DNA of 64,000 nucleotides from Lepturacanthus savala (lineage: Eukaryota > Chordata > Actinopteri > Scombriformes > Trichiuridae), in contig CM060464.1 of the NCBI GenBank assembly GCA_030544235.1, positions 28,894,152 to 28,958,151 on the forward strand, in the 5' to 3' direction. Below the pieces are notes generated by a model. It did no database searches and was not told the origin of the DNA. It saw only the letters and a program-made list of their open reading frames with translations. Position numbers and translations under genes: made by a program. Shown here piece by piece: positions 45,701 through 60,444 of the stretch. Within the stretch, counting starts at the first letter, position 1. Every line of letters begins with the position of its first letter.

Positions 45701-46808
45701 TCTTTCTCTACATATATACAGTATGTGTGTGTGTTGTGAGCTAACTATAGTCTCTGGTCAATGCATTATGCAGCAATGTTTCATGTCTTTTGGCGACACC
45801 TGACATGATGCAGAAATAGAGCAGATGGTAAATCTCGTGCTTTTCTGGAGCATTTTATGCATGTTGATGCTGGGAAATAGAACAGCGGCATCAATTTGCT
45901 GCTTGTGTGTGGGTTTATAGACAAAACAATAAATGTCATTTGCCACAGTTATGGTGTCTCTGATACTGAAACACAGAGACCGCTGAGTGTATTGGACTGA
46001 GAATAAAAGCTTTTTCCTTATTTTATGAGAGAATGTGGTTTCCTGACAAAAGTAATGCCCTCAAAATCCTATACTGGTTGATGTGAGTCACAAGTCTCAG
46101 CATGTATACATACACACATTTCAATACCATAAATATTAATATTCCACTGTTCACATGCATATTGACTGTTCAAAATCGAACTTGAAGAATGTTTGACATT
46201 TGCAGGCTTGAATGTTGTGGTCAGTGTTTCTTAGTGACTAACGTCATAGAAATCCCTTGTTTTGCAGCACATTGTGAGCAACAAGACAGATGAGACACAG
46301 CCAAACATTGTATCAGAGGGTGAGTCCATCTCGGAGCAACGATTAGAGAGAGCACTGAGCAGTTCTCAGAGGTTACAAGGGACATGACACCATGCTGGAG
46401 GAGTGACAACAACAGGAAAGATTCCGTTAGGGATGATGTTGTAAACTGTCTGTTGTCATTCCTCCAGCGTGGTGGCCTGTCCCTCGTAACCACCAGTAAC
46501 CTCCCTGTAAACAGCACATTAAGGAGCCGGCAGGCTGCTGTTTGAACAGACAGGGCCTGCTTTAAAACGCTCTATTGTGTGCTGGCTTAAATATCACGGA
46601 ATTAGAAGCGGTTGTTGCTTTAAAAAGGGAATTATTCTACTAATTTCCTTGTCTGCGTATCACTGTTTTGGCTCAGTCTCACCACTCTAGACAACAGTTT
46701 CCAGACGCAGCAGAAAAGAGATGTCACTGTACACAGCTACCAAGCTACAGACAGAGATAGTTCTAAATCCACTTTAGTTAAGGTTAGAGAAATGTGTGGT
46801 GTGGATTA
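42712..46808. other. Gene-free, transposon-poor stretch
   Basis: About 4 kb with no recognisable gene or mobile element. A poly(A) run of about 18 lies near 45040-45057. The segments at 43020-43400, 44180-44520 and 46200-46640 are balanced in composition and repeat-free, and could be conserved non-coding DNA. The 101-codon minus frame at 44080-44385 and the 98-codon minus frame at 46221-46517 show no motif. Confidence 0.35.
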
Positions 46809-47010
46809 AAGGGACTATATGTAACTTTTTCCTTCTCAATAGCAACAGCCTTGCAGTGGCTTTTACATGAGTTGCAGCTCACACATGCACAAGGGTCAGC
46901 GACAAAAATGTTTGGCAAGATGAGAAAGTCACAAACTTTTTAAAGTACAGTTTTAAGAATCATTCACCAGGTCTCTCAAAATGTACATTGTGTTTATGTT
47001 GATTTCTTGT
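46809..47010 (+). repeat. Dispersed repeat with a MITE-like left end
   Basis: The left end AAAGGGACTATATGTAACTT is one I recognise from abundant small fish DNA elements. The segment 46895-47010 is similar to 5097-5190 (GTTTGGCAAGATGAGA and following phrases). The right terminus was not found, so the end coordinate is the limit of the shared part. Confidence 0.6.
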
Positions 47011-47156
47011 TATTTCCATTTGTCCATATTCCACTAAGTCCATTTGTATCATTTGTCTTCACAATTTTGTGTGATATTTTGACACAAAACGTCAAATGGT
47101 GTAACCAAAAAGGAATGAAAAATTTTAAATAAATAAACCAGTGGTTGTGTAAAGTA

Positions 47157-47176
47157 CACACACATACATGCATGTG

Positions 47177-47208
<32 letters not shown>

Positions 47209-47212
47209 ACAA
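47157..47212. repeat. (CA)n microsatellite with CGCG interruption
   Basis: CA units with a short GCGCGC block, inside or next to the dispersed repeat at 46.8-47.0 kb. Confidence 0.9.
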
Positions 47213-49551
47213 ATACACACACCAACCCTGCAGACTGGCTGGTGAGTTGTGAAGTGTCTGATTACACTTTTGAACTAATTTACCATCATGAGTAACTAAA
47301 AAGGGGTAAGATATGTTCTGCTATCTTTACTCCCTTGTTGAGGAAATATTGTGTTTTAACTGTGTGTATATGTGTGCGTGTGTGTGTATGTGTGTGTGAG
47401 TGAATGACTCATTATTGAGTTCTATTGTGTTTGTGAGATGGTCATAGATCAGAAGATGTTCCTCTTAAATTTCCCTCTTCCCTCACATCAGGTATTTTAT
47501 TGGCATCCAACCAGACATTTTAACTCATTGATCATTTTAGCCCAAACCCTCATGTTTCTCCTAATCCTACCCGAGTGATTTTGTGCCTAAATCAATCATA
47601 GCATTGTCACACCATTAAAAAAATCAGCTCTTTGTGAAAGTATACATATATCCAAATATCAAATGTTGACATTCAACATATCTGCAGAAATGGAAACTTT
47701 CAACATTTCCCTCTGGTAACCGCGTTACCTTTCAGACATGAGTGAAAACAGAACCGGCACAGGTTCGGCCATCAGTTTGACCTCTCCTCCCTCAAAGGAT
47801 GAATTCATGCATCAAATTTTCTTATCGAGAACAGAGAGAGAGGATTTATGGGGGCTTTAAGAAGCCTCCTCACAGGTTGAGAGGAGACTTTGATCTGTTT
47901 AATCAGGACACACTCTGAGCTTAGCATTTTAAGGCAAGAGATTTTTTTTTGTTTTTTTTTTGTGGGTGCACCAAATTAAAATGTGCTACAAGATAAAGAG
48001 CAGTGCTGCAAGTGCATGCCTCAAGTCTCTTCAAATAACATCAGCAGCATGAGTCTTTTCCTACAATAACGACATATCCAGTGGGTCCCGGTGTCTGGCG
48101 CTGCTGTGTTTTAATTTATTTTGTCTGTGCTGTGTAGTATTGCAAAATCTGACAAGCACCTGGCTATTAGCTTTGATAACTGAAATGCATCTCAATCTGT
48201 TTCATCAATCTCCATTTATAAAATGAAAGTTTCATGAAGGGTACAGATTACTGCTGTCATCCCGAGTACATCAAGAAACGTCTCCAAAAACAACTCCACA
48301 ACAACCAGAGCTGCATTGGAAACAATCAACCTTTGTTTTAGAAATGTACTTTACCAGTACAAATGGTTAATTTTACATGGAATATTCTCTGCATTGTCTG
48401 TCCTTGACTTCAGTAAATACAGCCACATCTTGTCTTTGGAACAGTGGGTGGCTGGGTGGAAACAGACTACAAAGCATTACCAACCGGCTCCTGGCCAACA
48501 GCCTCCAGCATCCACTTCTCTCTCCCAACCCCCGCCATAATTGCAGGGCCCTCGCACCCTTTAACCGAAATGGCTTCCATTCACAGCGATACTGTTCTGT
48601 TACCAATGAGGGTTCGGTTGTATATTTGTGGATGTAATCGAGAGCGAGAGGGAGGAAAAAGTGGAAAAAAGGGCAGGGCGAACAGTAATCTCCTTGACTG
48701 AGCTGGACTGGAATTCATGAGGAATCTGAAAGAAGGAAGGAAGAAAGGATGGTGAAATTATTTGGACAGAAATTGGACAGAAAGATGACTGGATTAACAG
48801 ATGTAAAGCGAAAAGACAGTGATTGAAAAATAAATAGATGGATGCAGAGGAAGAAAAACTGAGTCTAGACAGTTATTAGGCAAAAACAAATCACTGCACT
48901 AAGCAAAAATGAGCCCAAAGCATTTTATTACATCCAATCTCCACATGTGCCTATATCATCCCAACATATACACGCCCACTGCAGACAGCACGTGCTGGCA
49001 GACAAAGACAAATCGGATTCAGGAGCTTCCTACAGCTCGGGGTGAAAAGCTGGCCAAGAACCCCCACCTACCCCCCAACCCCCCTGCTGTGACACCCCAC
49101 CTTCCTGTCCAGAGAAAAACTGCGGTAGCATGCTAACAAGTCAAGCCTTCCTTTCATCTGAACCTCGAGGGGGGCTGAGTGCTGTGGGTTGATTGGGAGG
49201 AGAGGGGGCGTGTGCGTGGGTGGAGGGTGCAGGGAGGGGGGGTTGTAGGGGGGTTATAGTCGGCCGGGCCCGCATCCGCTGCTCGTCATGAAATATGTAT
49301 AGACACTATGTCTCAGCCAGGCCATAATTGATCAGAGGACGCCATTAACCACGGCACAGCCCCCCGTTTGGGCTCCACCTGCACAACCCCACCCCCTATC
49401 CCCCACCCCCAGCCCGGTTACCATCCTGACCCCGAGGTTTTTAACGAGCTACTACGATCAGACAGGCAGACAGAGGGAGATGAATGGAGGAGACACACCC
49501 AGAAGCTCAGTCACAGGCAAAGTAATCATATTCTGTCAACGTTAGCATTCT
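47213..49551. other. Transposon-poor stretch with G+C-rich segments
   Basis: An imperfect (TG)n run lies at about 47365-47400. Segments at 47700-48120, 48420-48640 and 49000-49440 are distinctly richer in G+C than the window average; 49190-49260 is G-rich (GGGAGGGGGGGTTG-type), and 49275-49345 contains CATAATTGATCAG and CCATTAACC. I see no exon. Overlapping frames at 48316-48701 and 49368-49559 are likely chance frames of this richer composition. Confidence 0.35.
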
Positions 49552-49559
49552 GTCCTTAG

Positions 49560-50271
49560 CAGTGTGTAACGCAGCAATAAAAGGCATTACAAAAAAATAT
49601 TTTACTCAGTACAAATCTCAGTAACGCGCATTACAATGCCTTTTTAACCTGAATTGAAGAGGTTGTTTTGTTTTTCTTTATAGAAATTCCCTAGAATAAC
49701 TGCAAGATCAGTAGTAGTGTAACGTCAAAAAAAAAAAAAAAAACGTGTGCAAAAATGTTTTTACTCCTTTTTCCTTTTGGCTCATCAGACAGAAGATGGA
49801 GATGAGTGAACCTGCAGAAAATGTTGGATAGCTCATTCTCCAGAAGGACACAGGATCATTATTTTATGTTTGTGAAACATAAGAATCTGAAGACCAAGTC
49901 AAATGTTCTTTGTGTGCTACACCTAAAGAACTGTCCACTTCCTGGAATAGCAGCAGTAATTTAACATTTACAGAGGTGTTATAGTAACATGAAGTTAGTA
50001 AGGAAGCAAGTGGAGCATGAGAGTGGAGATAAAACCACAAAACAGACAAAATGGACCTTCTGCTGTTCTGAGATTCTTCAGCATCAAGAGTTTAGGAGAC
50101 TTGTTGTTGAAGACATGAAAACCACTTTCAACAGTGGAAACACCAGCTTTTTGAAAACTTGTCCTGTGTACTCCCTTTTAAATACATTAATATTGTAATG
50201 TAATAAATAACTTTGACATTAACAAGTAATAAATATTGCATTACAGTTTTAAAGCGACTTGCCCAACACTG
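49560..50271 (+). mobile_element. hAT transposon remnant with 8-bp target duplication
   Basis: The right end is GCGACTTGCCCAACACTG (to 50271), which I recognise as the complement of the fish hAT terminus CAGTGTTGGGCAAGT. The left end is degenerate: CAGTGTGTAACGCAG. The flanking 8-mers GTCCTTAG (49552-49559) and GTCATTAG (50272-50279) agree at 7 of 8. Inside are a BED-finger fragment and a short frame after it. At 712 bp it is internally deleted. Confidence 0.8.
49870..50200 (+). pseudogene. BED-finger and adjoining fragment of a hAT transposase
   Basis: CSLCATPKELSTSWNSSSNL (codons near 49901-49960) follows the BED pattern C-x2-C then SNL. The usual H-x(3-5)-H pair after SNL is gone. In another frame, 49989-50198 encodes QHQEFRRLVVEDMKT, reminiscent of the segment after the BED finger (FRxLV) in these transposases. 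Frame changes and the missing catalytic core make it non-functional. Confidence 0.5.
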
Positions 50272-50279
50272 GTCATTAG

Positions 50280-50789
50280 CATATCATTGGGCTGCTTTCA
50301 TGCAGTCTAACTGGACTTAGAGTAAATATTATGTGAACTACTCTGCCATGATCAATATTATAAAAAGTAAACCATCAGTTCTCTGTAGCCGCATGTTTTT
50401 CCCAGATGGATTGTTGTTTAAACCTCCTCTTCAGCAAACCTGTTATGACTAACTTCCTCGATGCTGTTAGAGAGCGTTGTGGAACACTTTTATTTCAATG
50501 ACATTTCAGGAATTAGCTGACATTTTTCTCCCCCGAGTGACTTTCTGTACAAACAGTGAGACGCTGGTGCTTCAGCATCTCTACTCACAGCCTCTTCATT
50601 AGGCCATGTTGATAGTGACGGACATGTTTGGGGGAATAAATCGATAATTGAAACCGAGGTTGCGTCTTTGAAGCAGCATAAAATATATTATGAAGTAATA
50701 AAGACTAATAAAATGATTCAAAGGGACTCCTCCACTTGTTTGTGATAATGTCATACAGTATTGACATTTCAATGTTAGGGTGGAGATTA
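50280..50789. other. Unannotated sequence, partly balanced in composition
   Basis: The segment 50420-50720 is repeat-free, includes ATAAATCGATAATTGAAACC and looks conserved-element-like; no other evidence. Confidence 0.3.
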
Positions 50790-50870
50790 TGTCAAGTCAA
50801 TTCAATTCAGTATGCTTTATTTGCATGAATGTCAGATGAACAATATTGCCAAAGTGCCAAGGATAATACA
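50790..50870 (-). repeat. Antisense LINE 3'-end-like fragment
   Basis: AATTCAATTCAGTATGCTTT followed by ATTTGCATGAATGTCAGATG and ATTGCCAAAG is the antisense of a frequent fish non-LTR terminal region. The sequence to its right (50875-50960) is A-rich with AATAAAATAAAT-type units. Confidence 0.45.
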
Positions 50871-51135
50871 ATTAATGAAATAAAAAATATAATAAAATAA
50901 ATAAATAAAAAATGGCAGAAAACTATGAAAATGTATCAACAATAAATTTATACAATGTATATATATATGTATTTCTATTTTTCAGATTGGTTTGATAATT
51001 CCTTTGCACCAGATATGAGAGAAATACCCCATGCCTAGGGGCTGAACTATTTTAATGCATCAAACCACAAAACAGAGGAGAGTCCTGCGGGGAAAGACTC
51101 AGCAAATTCAAAATCAATGATCAGTGGAGAGTACA
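50871..51135. other. A+T-rich spacer
   Basis: It includes a short AT-alternating patch near 50959-50970. Nothing else is recognised. Confidence 0.45.
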
Positions 51136-51175
51136 GATCAGTTCCTCCTTTCACACGGATCAGTTCCTCCTTTCA
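51136..51175. repeat. Two-copy tandem repeat, 22-bp period
   Basis: GATCAGTTCCTCCTTTCA occurs at 51136-51153 and again, identical, at 51158-51175. Confidence 0.9.
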
Positions 51176-52469
51176 GTGTCAGTGTGCATGCCCATCGGAT
51201 ACAAGATGCAATACCAGCTATTGTCCTCAGGGAAATTCAATTTGCACAGTAAATGGAAGAAATGGTGCCCTTCCATCAAAAGAGTGGACTACTGGTGGCT
51301 GCAGGCTACATGCTGGCCTGTTGTCCAAAGTACTCTACTGTAGTGATGAAGTGGTTAATGTAAAGTGACTTGTTTCTAATAAGAAACAAACATTGCACTG
51401 ACACCTGTGGAGCCTCACAGCCACACAGATGTTTTTTTGTCGACGTTCACTTGTTTGAAGACAATATGATTTAATGCTAATCTTGAAACTCCATTTGTAT
51501 TTGTTTATCTCATATAAAAGGAAATAATCCAAAGAATTGAATATTTGTTTTTATCCTTAATCCTATCATTCACCATGCCATTATCCCATCATGATCAGTT
51601 ACAAAAATAACAGAGCCTGCTATTTGACCAAAATAATTAGAAAAAATGTTGGACCACTGGAGAGAAAGCTGAACTGTTTTACCTTTAATATCAATTGGAA
51701 AACACAATTGTGAGTGTAGTCTTTCAATATTGTCAGCATGTTATGAGTATTGACCTTCAGTAATGAACAAATTCTAATTCCATTGAAACTGTCCTTTAAG
51801 AGCAGTTTCTGTATCAGTGGGGTCAGATTGAAAGGATCCCCAAACCTCTGTGCACAAAGGATGAATTATACTCTTTTGTATTTCCAGTGCAGATCATCTG
51901 TCTGAAGCCTTTCAAATCACATTTTACCTTGTGTACGTGTGTATGTGTGTATGTGCGTGTGTGTGTTCAGGCACAGTGGGGATGATAACTAAGGAAACCT
52001 GTGCAACACGTTTGCACAACCACTGAAAAGATATTGATGAAAGTAACAGTCATAATAAATATCAGTGTTTAGAAATAACTGCAGAAGAAGCATTGATACA
52101 GTCCATTCATTCTATTCTATCTATATTTATTCTTGATTTTCCAAATGGTAAAAGATACAGCAGACTTCCAGTGTATCAGAGATGATGACAACTCAGACAT
52201 CTCAAACCAAGTGAGCTGATCAGGTACAGACACTGGCTTGTTATTTTGTAGCTACATAAGCTGCTTCTCATTTGCAATCTTTACTTATTATCTTTGTGTA
52301 TTATATACAATGTTTAAATATTGTGATTATCTCCTTATGTTTGTTTTTTGACTACATAGCTCAAAAGTTGACAATGGATAATCTAAAGAGCCCATGTTTA
52401 ATAGTTTTGTTTTGATTTTGGACTGAAATGTATGGATAGACACCTACCTACATCTACCTATAATCACTA

Positions 52470-52471
<2 letters not shown>
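51176..52471. other. Unannotated sequence
   Basis: No gene is recognised. An imperfect (TG)n/(TATG)n run lies at about 51935-51967. The frame at 51117-51368 has no recognised motif. Confidence 0.4.

Positions 52472-52562
<91 letters not shown>
52472..52562. repeat. (AT)n tract, about 45 units
   Basis: An uninterrupted AT run of about 91 bp, the first of three within 2.5 kb. Confidence 0.95.
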
Positions 52563-52565
<3 letters not shown>

Positions 52566-52589
52566 TCATTTACTTAAGGGAGAGGAGTT

Positions 52590-52662
52590 TGGTAGGAGAT
52601 GAAATTCTGCCCCCTACAAGACAGGAGGCGTGCTGGGAGTATTACACATTGCTCCTTTAAGT
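52590..52662 (-). repeat. MITE-like terminus next to (AT)n
   Basis: CTGCCCCCTACAAGACAGG then GTATTACACATTGCTCCTTT and AAGTG: the last part is the complement of the CACTTAAAGG(A/T)GCAGTGTGTAA end found in common fish DNA elements. The other end is not visible and may have been lost in the AT tract. Confidence 0.45.

Positions 52663-54866
<2,204 letters not shown>

Positions 54867-54942
<76 letters not shown>
54867..54942. repeat. (AT)n tract, about 38 units
   Basis: An uninterrupted AT run ending at ATCGATG. Confidence 0.95.
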
Positions 54943-54947
<5 letters not shown>

Positions 54948-56646
54948 CTAAATTTATTATTCAAGTGTTTGTTTATGCAAGGCTGACCTGAAGGTGTCTT
55001 TTTCTTCTTTTAAACATGTACTCAGGGATTTTACCAGGTCCATACATGACTCGAATGTTTTTGCTTTTAATCTGTACTAAGCCTCTCAGTCATCCAGCTC
55101 TGTGTGAGTAAGTAGCTCTCACCTTTATAATCCACGGGACAATAAAGGCGTCACATAACTTACAAAAATGACAAAATGCATCACTGGAATTAAACTAGAT
55201 TCAGCAGTATCACATAACAGGACAAGGATGCGAGTGATAAAACTTCTCAGTACAGTTAATGGACAGTTGTGGGGGTGGGGGGTGGATGTGCTCTGTAATG
55301 TCCTCCTGTGGTCGTAGAGTCCAGCTTGAATGTCCTTGCATCTCAAAGGAAGTGCCATAACCTACTCATCTTGTTGTTATGTGTGACCTACATTCACCCA
55401 CTGCTGCCAAGCTGCCTCACGTTGGGAAACACAATAGTAAAAGCGCCATGAATCAAACAAGGACACTCTGTGTGACAGACATGAAGCTTCTACACAGGTC
55501 ACTGAGTAGAATAAATGAGGTGAGTGAGTGTCCCTGGTCCAGTGGGTTTTCTGTGGACAATACAGTAACCCCTAACAGGAGCTATAGATACTGAAAGGCT
55601 AAGAATGAAGCGATACATGAGTGAAATACTCTCTCTATCCATGAGCTGGTTACACATGAGTTTGATGAGTTACACCTTTAAAAAAAATAACAATGTAGCG
55701 CACAATTTTCCTTTGAAAGGGGCAAAGACTAGAATCGCAATTAAATTTTGGACTTTTTGGTTCATCTCTATTCATTGTCCAATTCTGACATTTCAATGAC
55801 CCGTGTCTCATTAAAAATTATCTGTCTTTCACCATGAATTCATCCTCTGTGCAGGCTGAGCAGTAAATTGCTACAATAATGTGTAGGAAGAGCCGGCTGT
55901 CTTAATGGAGGACAAGAGTGGGTGGTCTTCTCTCTCAGGGCCTTCTGCAGCCCCTTACCTTGCGATTATGACTCATTCAGTTGAGCTCAATCTCCCTGTT
56001 CTCTACTAGCTGTTATATAGCATTGAAACATGGCACACAATAGCAAAAATGGGCTCTTTTGCCTCTTTTGCCTTTATCATGGACTGAATAATCATTAACT
56101 GTCAGCCTGTGAGATGACAATTGTTGAGATGTTCTTGTAGATACGGAAAATTATTTTTGGTAATGGTCAATAGTCCTTACTCTAATGGAAGGGCCATTTT
56201 CTTCTGTTATAGTAATTTCCTCCTATTTCCAACTTGTGTCATGATTGGTTGCCCATTCTGATTGCATGCTATTAGATTGTTGTTGTGTGCTAGTCGCCCC
56301 TTTTACACAGAGATCCTACAGTAACAGTGTAAAGAAGACTCCCCATTATACCGCCTTTGTCTTTTCACACTAAACCAAACCGGGCCTGAGTAATGTTGCT
56401 CCTTTGTGTGACTTTGTCAGTATGCTGTCATTCCATAATCACAGACATGTGACACAACAGTGTTGGTGGGTAGTATGACATATCCCACGTGCATTGGGCA
56501 TCAGCTATTTAGACAACAAATAGTTGGTGAAGTGAGGCCTTTTCTAGTTATGTCATGAACATTTGTACAACTCTGTATAGACCATGTTGATGTGTACAAT
56601 GGTGGAATCATTTGAGCAAGATTATTTTTTTGATCAGAAATATGTG
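54943..56646. other. Unannotated sequence
   Basis: No gene is recognised. The phrase GCCCCTTTTACACAGAGATC near 56296-56315, with CCTTTGTCTTTTCACACTAA 40 bp later, resembles the interior of small fish hAT-type repeats, but ends are not visible. The segment 55080-55600 has short frames on both strands without motif. Confidence 0.35.
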
Positions 56647-56974
56647 AGTCATTTTCTAATCCAACTTATTGCTCATTAGAGTGTGTTGGAGCCAATCCCA
56701 GAGCATGACTGGAGAGAGGCAGGGATACATGGATACATGGATGATGGTCGCCAGCCTATTGTGGGGCACACACATCATTCACTCACACACTCACACCTAT
56801 GAGTGATTTAGAGTGTCCAATTAACCTCAAAATGTTTTTGGACTGTGGGAGGAATCCGGAGAAACCTGGAGAAAACCAGTGTTTGCATGAGAAAACTCAT
56901 GCAGACACTGGGGAGAACATGCAAACTTCACACAGAAAGGTCCCAGCCCAAGGTCTTGAACCTGCAGCCTTCTG
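56647..56974 (-). mobile_element. tRNA-headed SINE-like repeat, copy 5 (head truncated)
   Basis: On the minus strand it begins at the B-box region (GCAGGTTCAAGACC) and lacks the part before it. The body follows as in other copies, with a small local duplication (GGATACATGGATACATGGAT near 56724). Imperfect direct repeats CAGAAATATGTG (56635-56646) and CAGAAAATGTG (56975-56985) flank it and may be the target duplication. Confidence 0.75.
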
Positions 56975-56985
56975 CAGAAAATGTG

Positions 56986-59297
56986 TTGCACAAATAAAAA
57001 AAGTCACAGGTCAGGATAAGAATATATACCTACACTGATGACTCAACTTTGTCCCTGCTTTTACAAGAATGATAAGGCAGAATAACGGCGCAACATTGTT
57101 TATCCCATGAATCTAGTAAGGTTTAGATAGATTGCACCTGCAATTTTCAGCACAAGTGACCACTTTTCTTCTGATCATATTGGCTTTTCTTGTAGTACCA
57201 TGCCTGCTTTTTGTCATATTTCCTTCACCGTCCTAGGTTTTGTGGGGTCATGCTGACTTTGTGAAGTACTTCTATCACATGCTGCTAGTTTGTGTGTGCA
57301 CCACAGGAACAAAGACAGACAGGTATGACAATTGGCAAAGAAACTCTTTCTGGTTTTGAATTAGATTATGGACAATCAAATACCCTCTATTTTACCTAAC
57401 ACATGACATGACAATGTGCAGATCGTCTAAACAGCTCTTTTAGTTTAAGGTAAATTATACAGTACTTTACTGCACTCGCTGCATGTTTGAAGGCTACAAC
57501 AAACACAGGATTTAGAAAGGCTTTGCAGGGCACCAGTCAAGGAATCTTCCTCGGTTGGAGAACACAAGTTTGTGAGTTTAAAAGCTGCTGTGGAGACAAA
57601 ATAATTACAATTGATTTGCACTGTAAAGCGTGTCCATCCCATCTGTTCATTTCACTGAGCATGTAAACACTTTTTTTTACAATAAGTGTTAATAATAATA
57701 CACTATTATGGTAACATGCACCCGTAAAGAGAAGTCATTCCTCTTTGCCCAAAGAAAATCCATTAAGAAAGAAGACTGTGTTCCCAGAGATAGGTTATAG
57801 ATTTTAATATTTCATAACTGATGTAAATCACTACATTGGAGACTACGTTCATCTCCCTCACTTATGTAATATCCTGAATGCCAACCTTAGTTTAATGAAA
57901 TGAACACTGACCATGTCATCTTGTAGATAATAGAGGAATCAATCTTCAAACTATTTGAAGCTGTGCATTGTATTAATTATAGGTTTATTTCTATGCAAAG
58001 GTGAGCACAGAAATATTTTCAGCAATTGTTTAAAAATCAACTGGCACATCTGAATGTGTTTTCCATTGCAGTTTAAAATACTTTACAATGTGTTTTCAGG
58101 CTATTCATTTGGAGCATCCTTTAATTTTGGGATTCAGTGTTCTCCATTATTCCATGAGACCTGGCTGTCTCCTCCAACTGCTCTGACTGCACATCAGTGG
58201 CGTAAGCAGCTAGGAAATGAAGGGCAGGATCCTGCCTGTAGTTTCATTTATATGTTAATCTATCTGTGGACCTTGGTTGGAATTTGAGTGATTCCAGCAT
58301 TTGGTAATGCATTCAGCTGGACATATTCTGACGACAGTGGAAAGCCTATAGTATACATCCTTGTAGCGTAGACGCCATAGATCATTTGTGAGGTTTGGCA
58401 GCATGTCTGGCCCTTCAGACTCCAATTTATTTAGAAGACTACCTGTAACATATCTGTTGAATAAAGAACAGCCATGTATCCGAGGTTAACTTTTGCCATA
58501 AATCCAGAAGACAAAATAGGAATTTTCCTGCATAAGATTGACTATACTATATATTCCATTCAACTGTGTTACCGCAAACTCTAAATGGTAAATATGGGGA
58601 GGAAAGGAAGAAGAGATTTTTCACCCTGCAGCCACTAATTCAAACGCAAGCCTGTTGAAAGCCACCGAAGGAGTGGCATGATGGATGGAAGCTATTGCCT
58701 GACAGAAGAGAAAGGGAAAAGATTAAGCATATTTTAAAAAGGGTTCAGCACTAAACAAGATGCAGTTCTTGAATGTTGGCCATCTATTTATTCATCTATA
58801 AATAAAATATAACAATGTACCACTGTAAAAAAAATCCAACATCATTGCAAATGTCAATATTAAAATACATGTATATGAGTCATTTGAGAGTTACATCTAT
58901 CAAAATGTTACATCAATTAAAGATCTATGTCATGCTTAAAATGGCAATGCAGATGTTTAGCAGGTATATTGTCTACCACATCTATCATCTCCGATTAGCA
59001 TGTTATCATTAACATTTGCTAATCTGCACTAAACATAAACACTAAACATAAAGTATAGCTGATGTTGATGAGGATGTCATTGTGTTTTCAAGAATTGAAT
59101 ATTTGGAATATCGGATAAATAGAAATTCTGACCTCACGGTGGCAATAGAGGAAAAGTTTAGGTACCAAAGTTATTGTGATTTATTCTAAGGGGAACATAA
59201 ATGTCTAAATGAATTCCATGGAAATTCATTTAACTCAAAGCCATGAATGTCAAACCCATGGCAACAATAGAGGAAATGTTTTGTCACTAGGAGTCAT
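56986..59297. other. Unannotated sequence
   Basis: About 2.3 kb without recognisable gene or transposon. The part at 58040-58330 is slightly more balanced, with an unassigned 77-codon frame (58054-58287). Confidence 0.4.
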
Positions 59298-59629
<332 letters not shown>

Positions 59630-60173
59630 TTGTCTGGGTCATGCTGAGAAAACTGTTTCAAAGGATAAGTGAAGACCTGCTGGTCTAGATGAAAAAATAA
59701 GGGGATCAGCGAATTCATAATTATCACCCAAATCCAATATTTACAATACATTCTGTACCAAGGTTGTTAAACTAAAAAGAGAAACAGACATAAAAAGACA
59801 AAGTGACATTTGTCTTTAACTGCTCTTCTGGATTAATTTCAAATAAATACCATGCAGTGTTTTGACTTGCAATTCTCTCCACCTTTTGTTGAAATCTCAC
59901 ATATATATATATATATACTTCAAACATCATGTATGGTGAATACACATAATTAAAACAAAAAAAAATGTCCATAGTCATCCCTTGTGAAAAATTGTGAGAT
60001 CAAACTTTGCAGAGTTTTACCACAGTAGGATGAAGTGCTGCTCTGCAGATCAGTCCATCCTGCTACCTCACCAGCTCCTCTTGGCCATTCATCGACAGAC
60101 TCTCCCCTGGCCGGCTGCCATGTTTCCTAATGAGGTCAGACTCCTGTTTGCTCTGCTGCCCTGATCAGCAATA
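59630..60173. other. Unannotated sequence
   Basis: A short (AT)9 run lies at about 59900-59917. The part at 60030-60160 is more G+C-rich with no identified feature. Confidence 0.45.
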
Positions 60174-60181
60174 TGTGTGTC

Positions 60182-60241
<60 letters not shown>

Positions 60242-60365
60242 AGTGCGGAGGGGAGATAGAGTAATAAAGCAACTGAGACAAAGAAAGACTCACAGAAAGA
60301 CAGTGAGTGTGCGTAACTTTGGGGAAGTGAAACTACGGGGATGAAGAATGTGTGTAGCATACGGT

Positions 60366-60431
<66 letters not shown>

Positions 60432-60444
60432 TGTGTGTATGTGT
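60174..60444. repeat. Two (TG)n microsatellites flanking 125 bp of unique DNA
   Basis: (TG)n runs at about 60185-60236 and 60366-60428 are separated by a purine-rich segment (GGAGGGGAGATAGAG...). The 104-codon Thr-His-rich frame is a repeat artefact. Confidence 0.95.
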
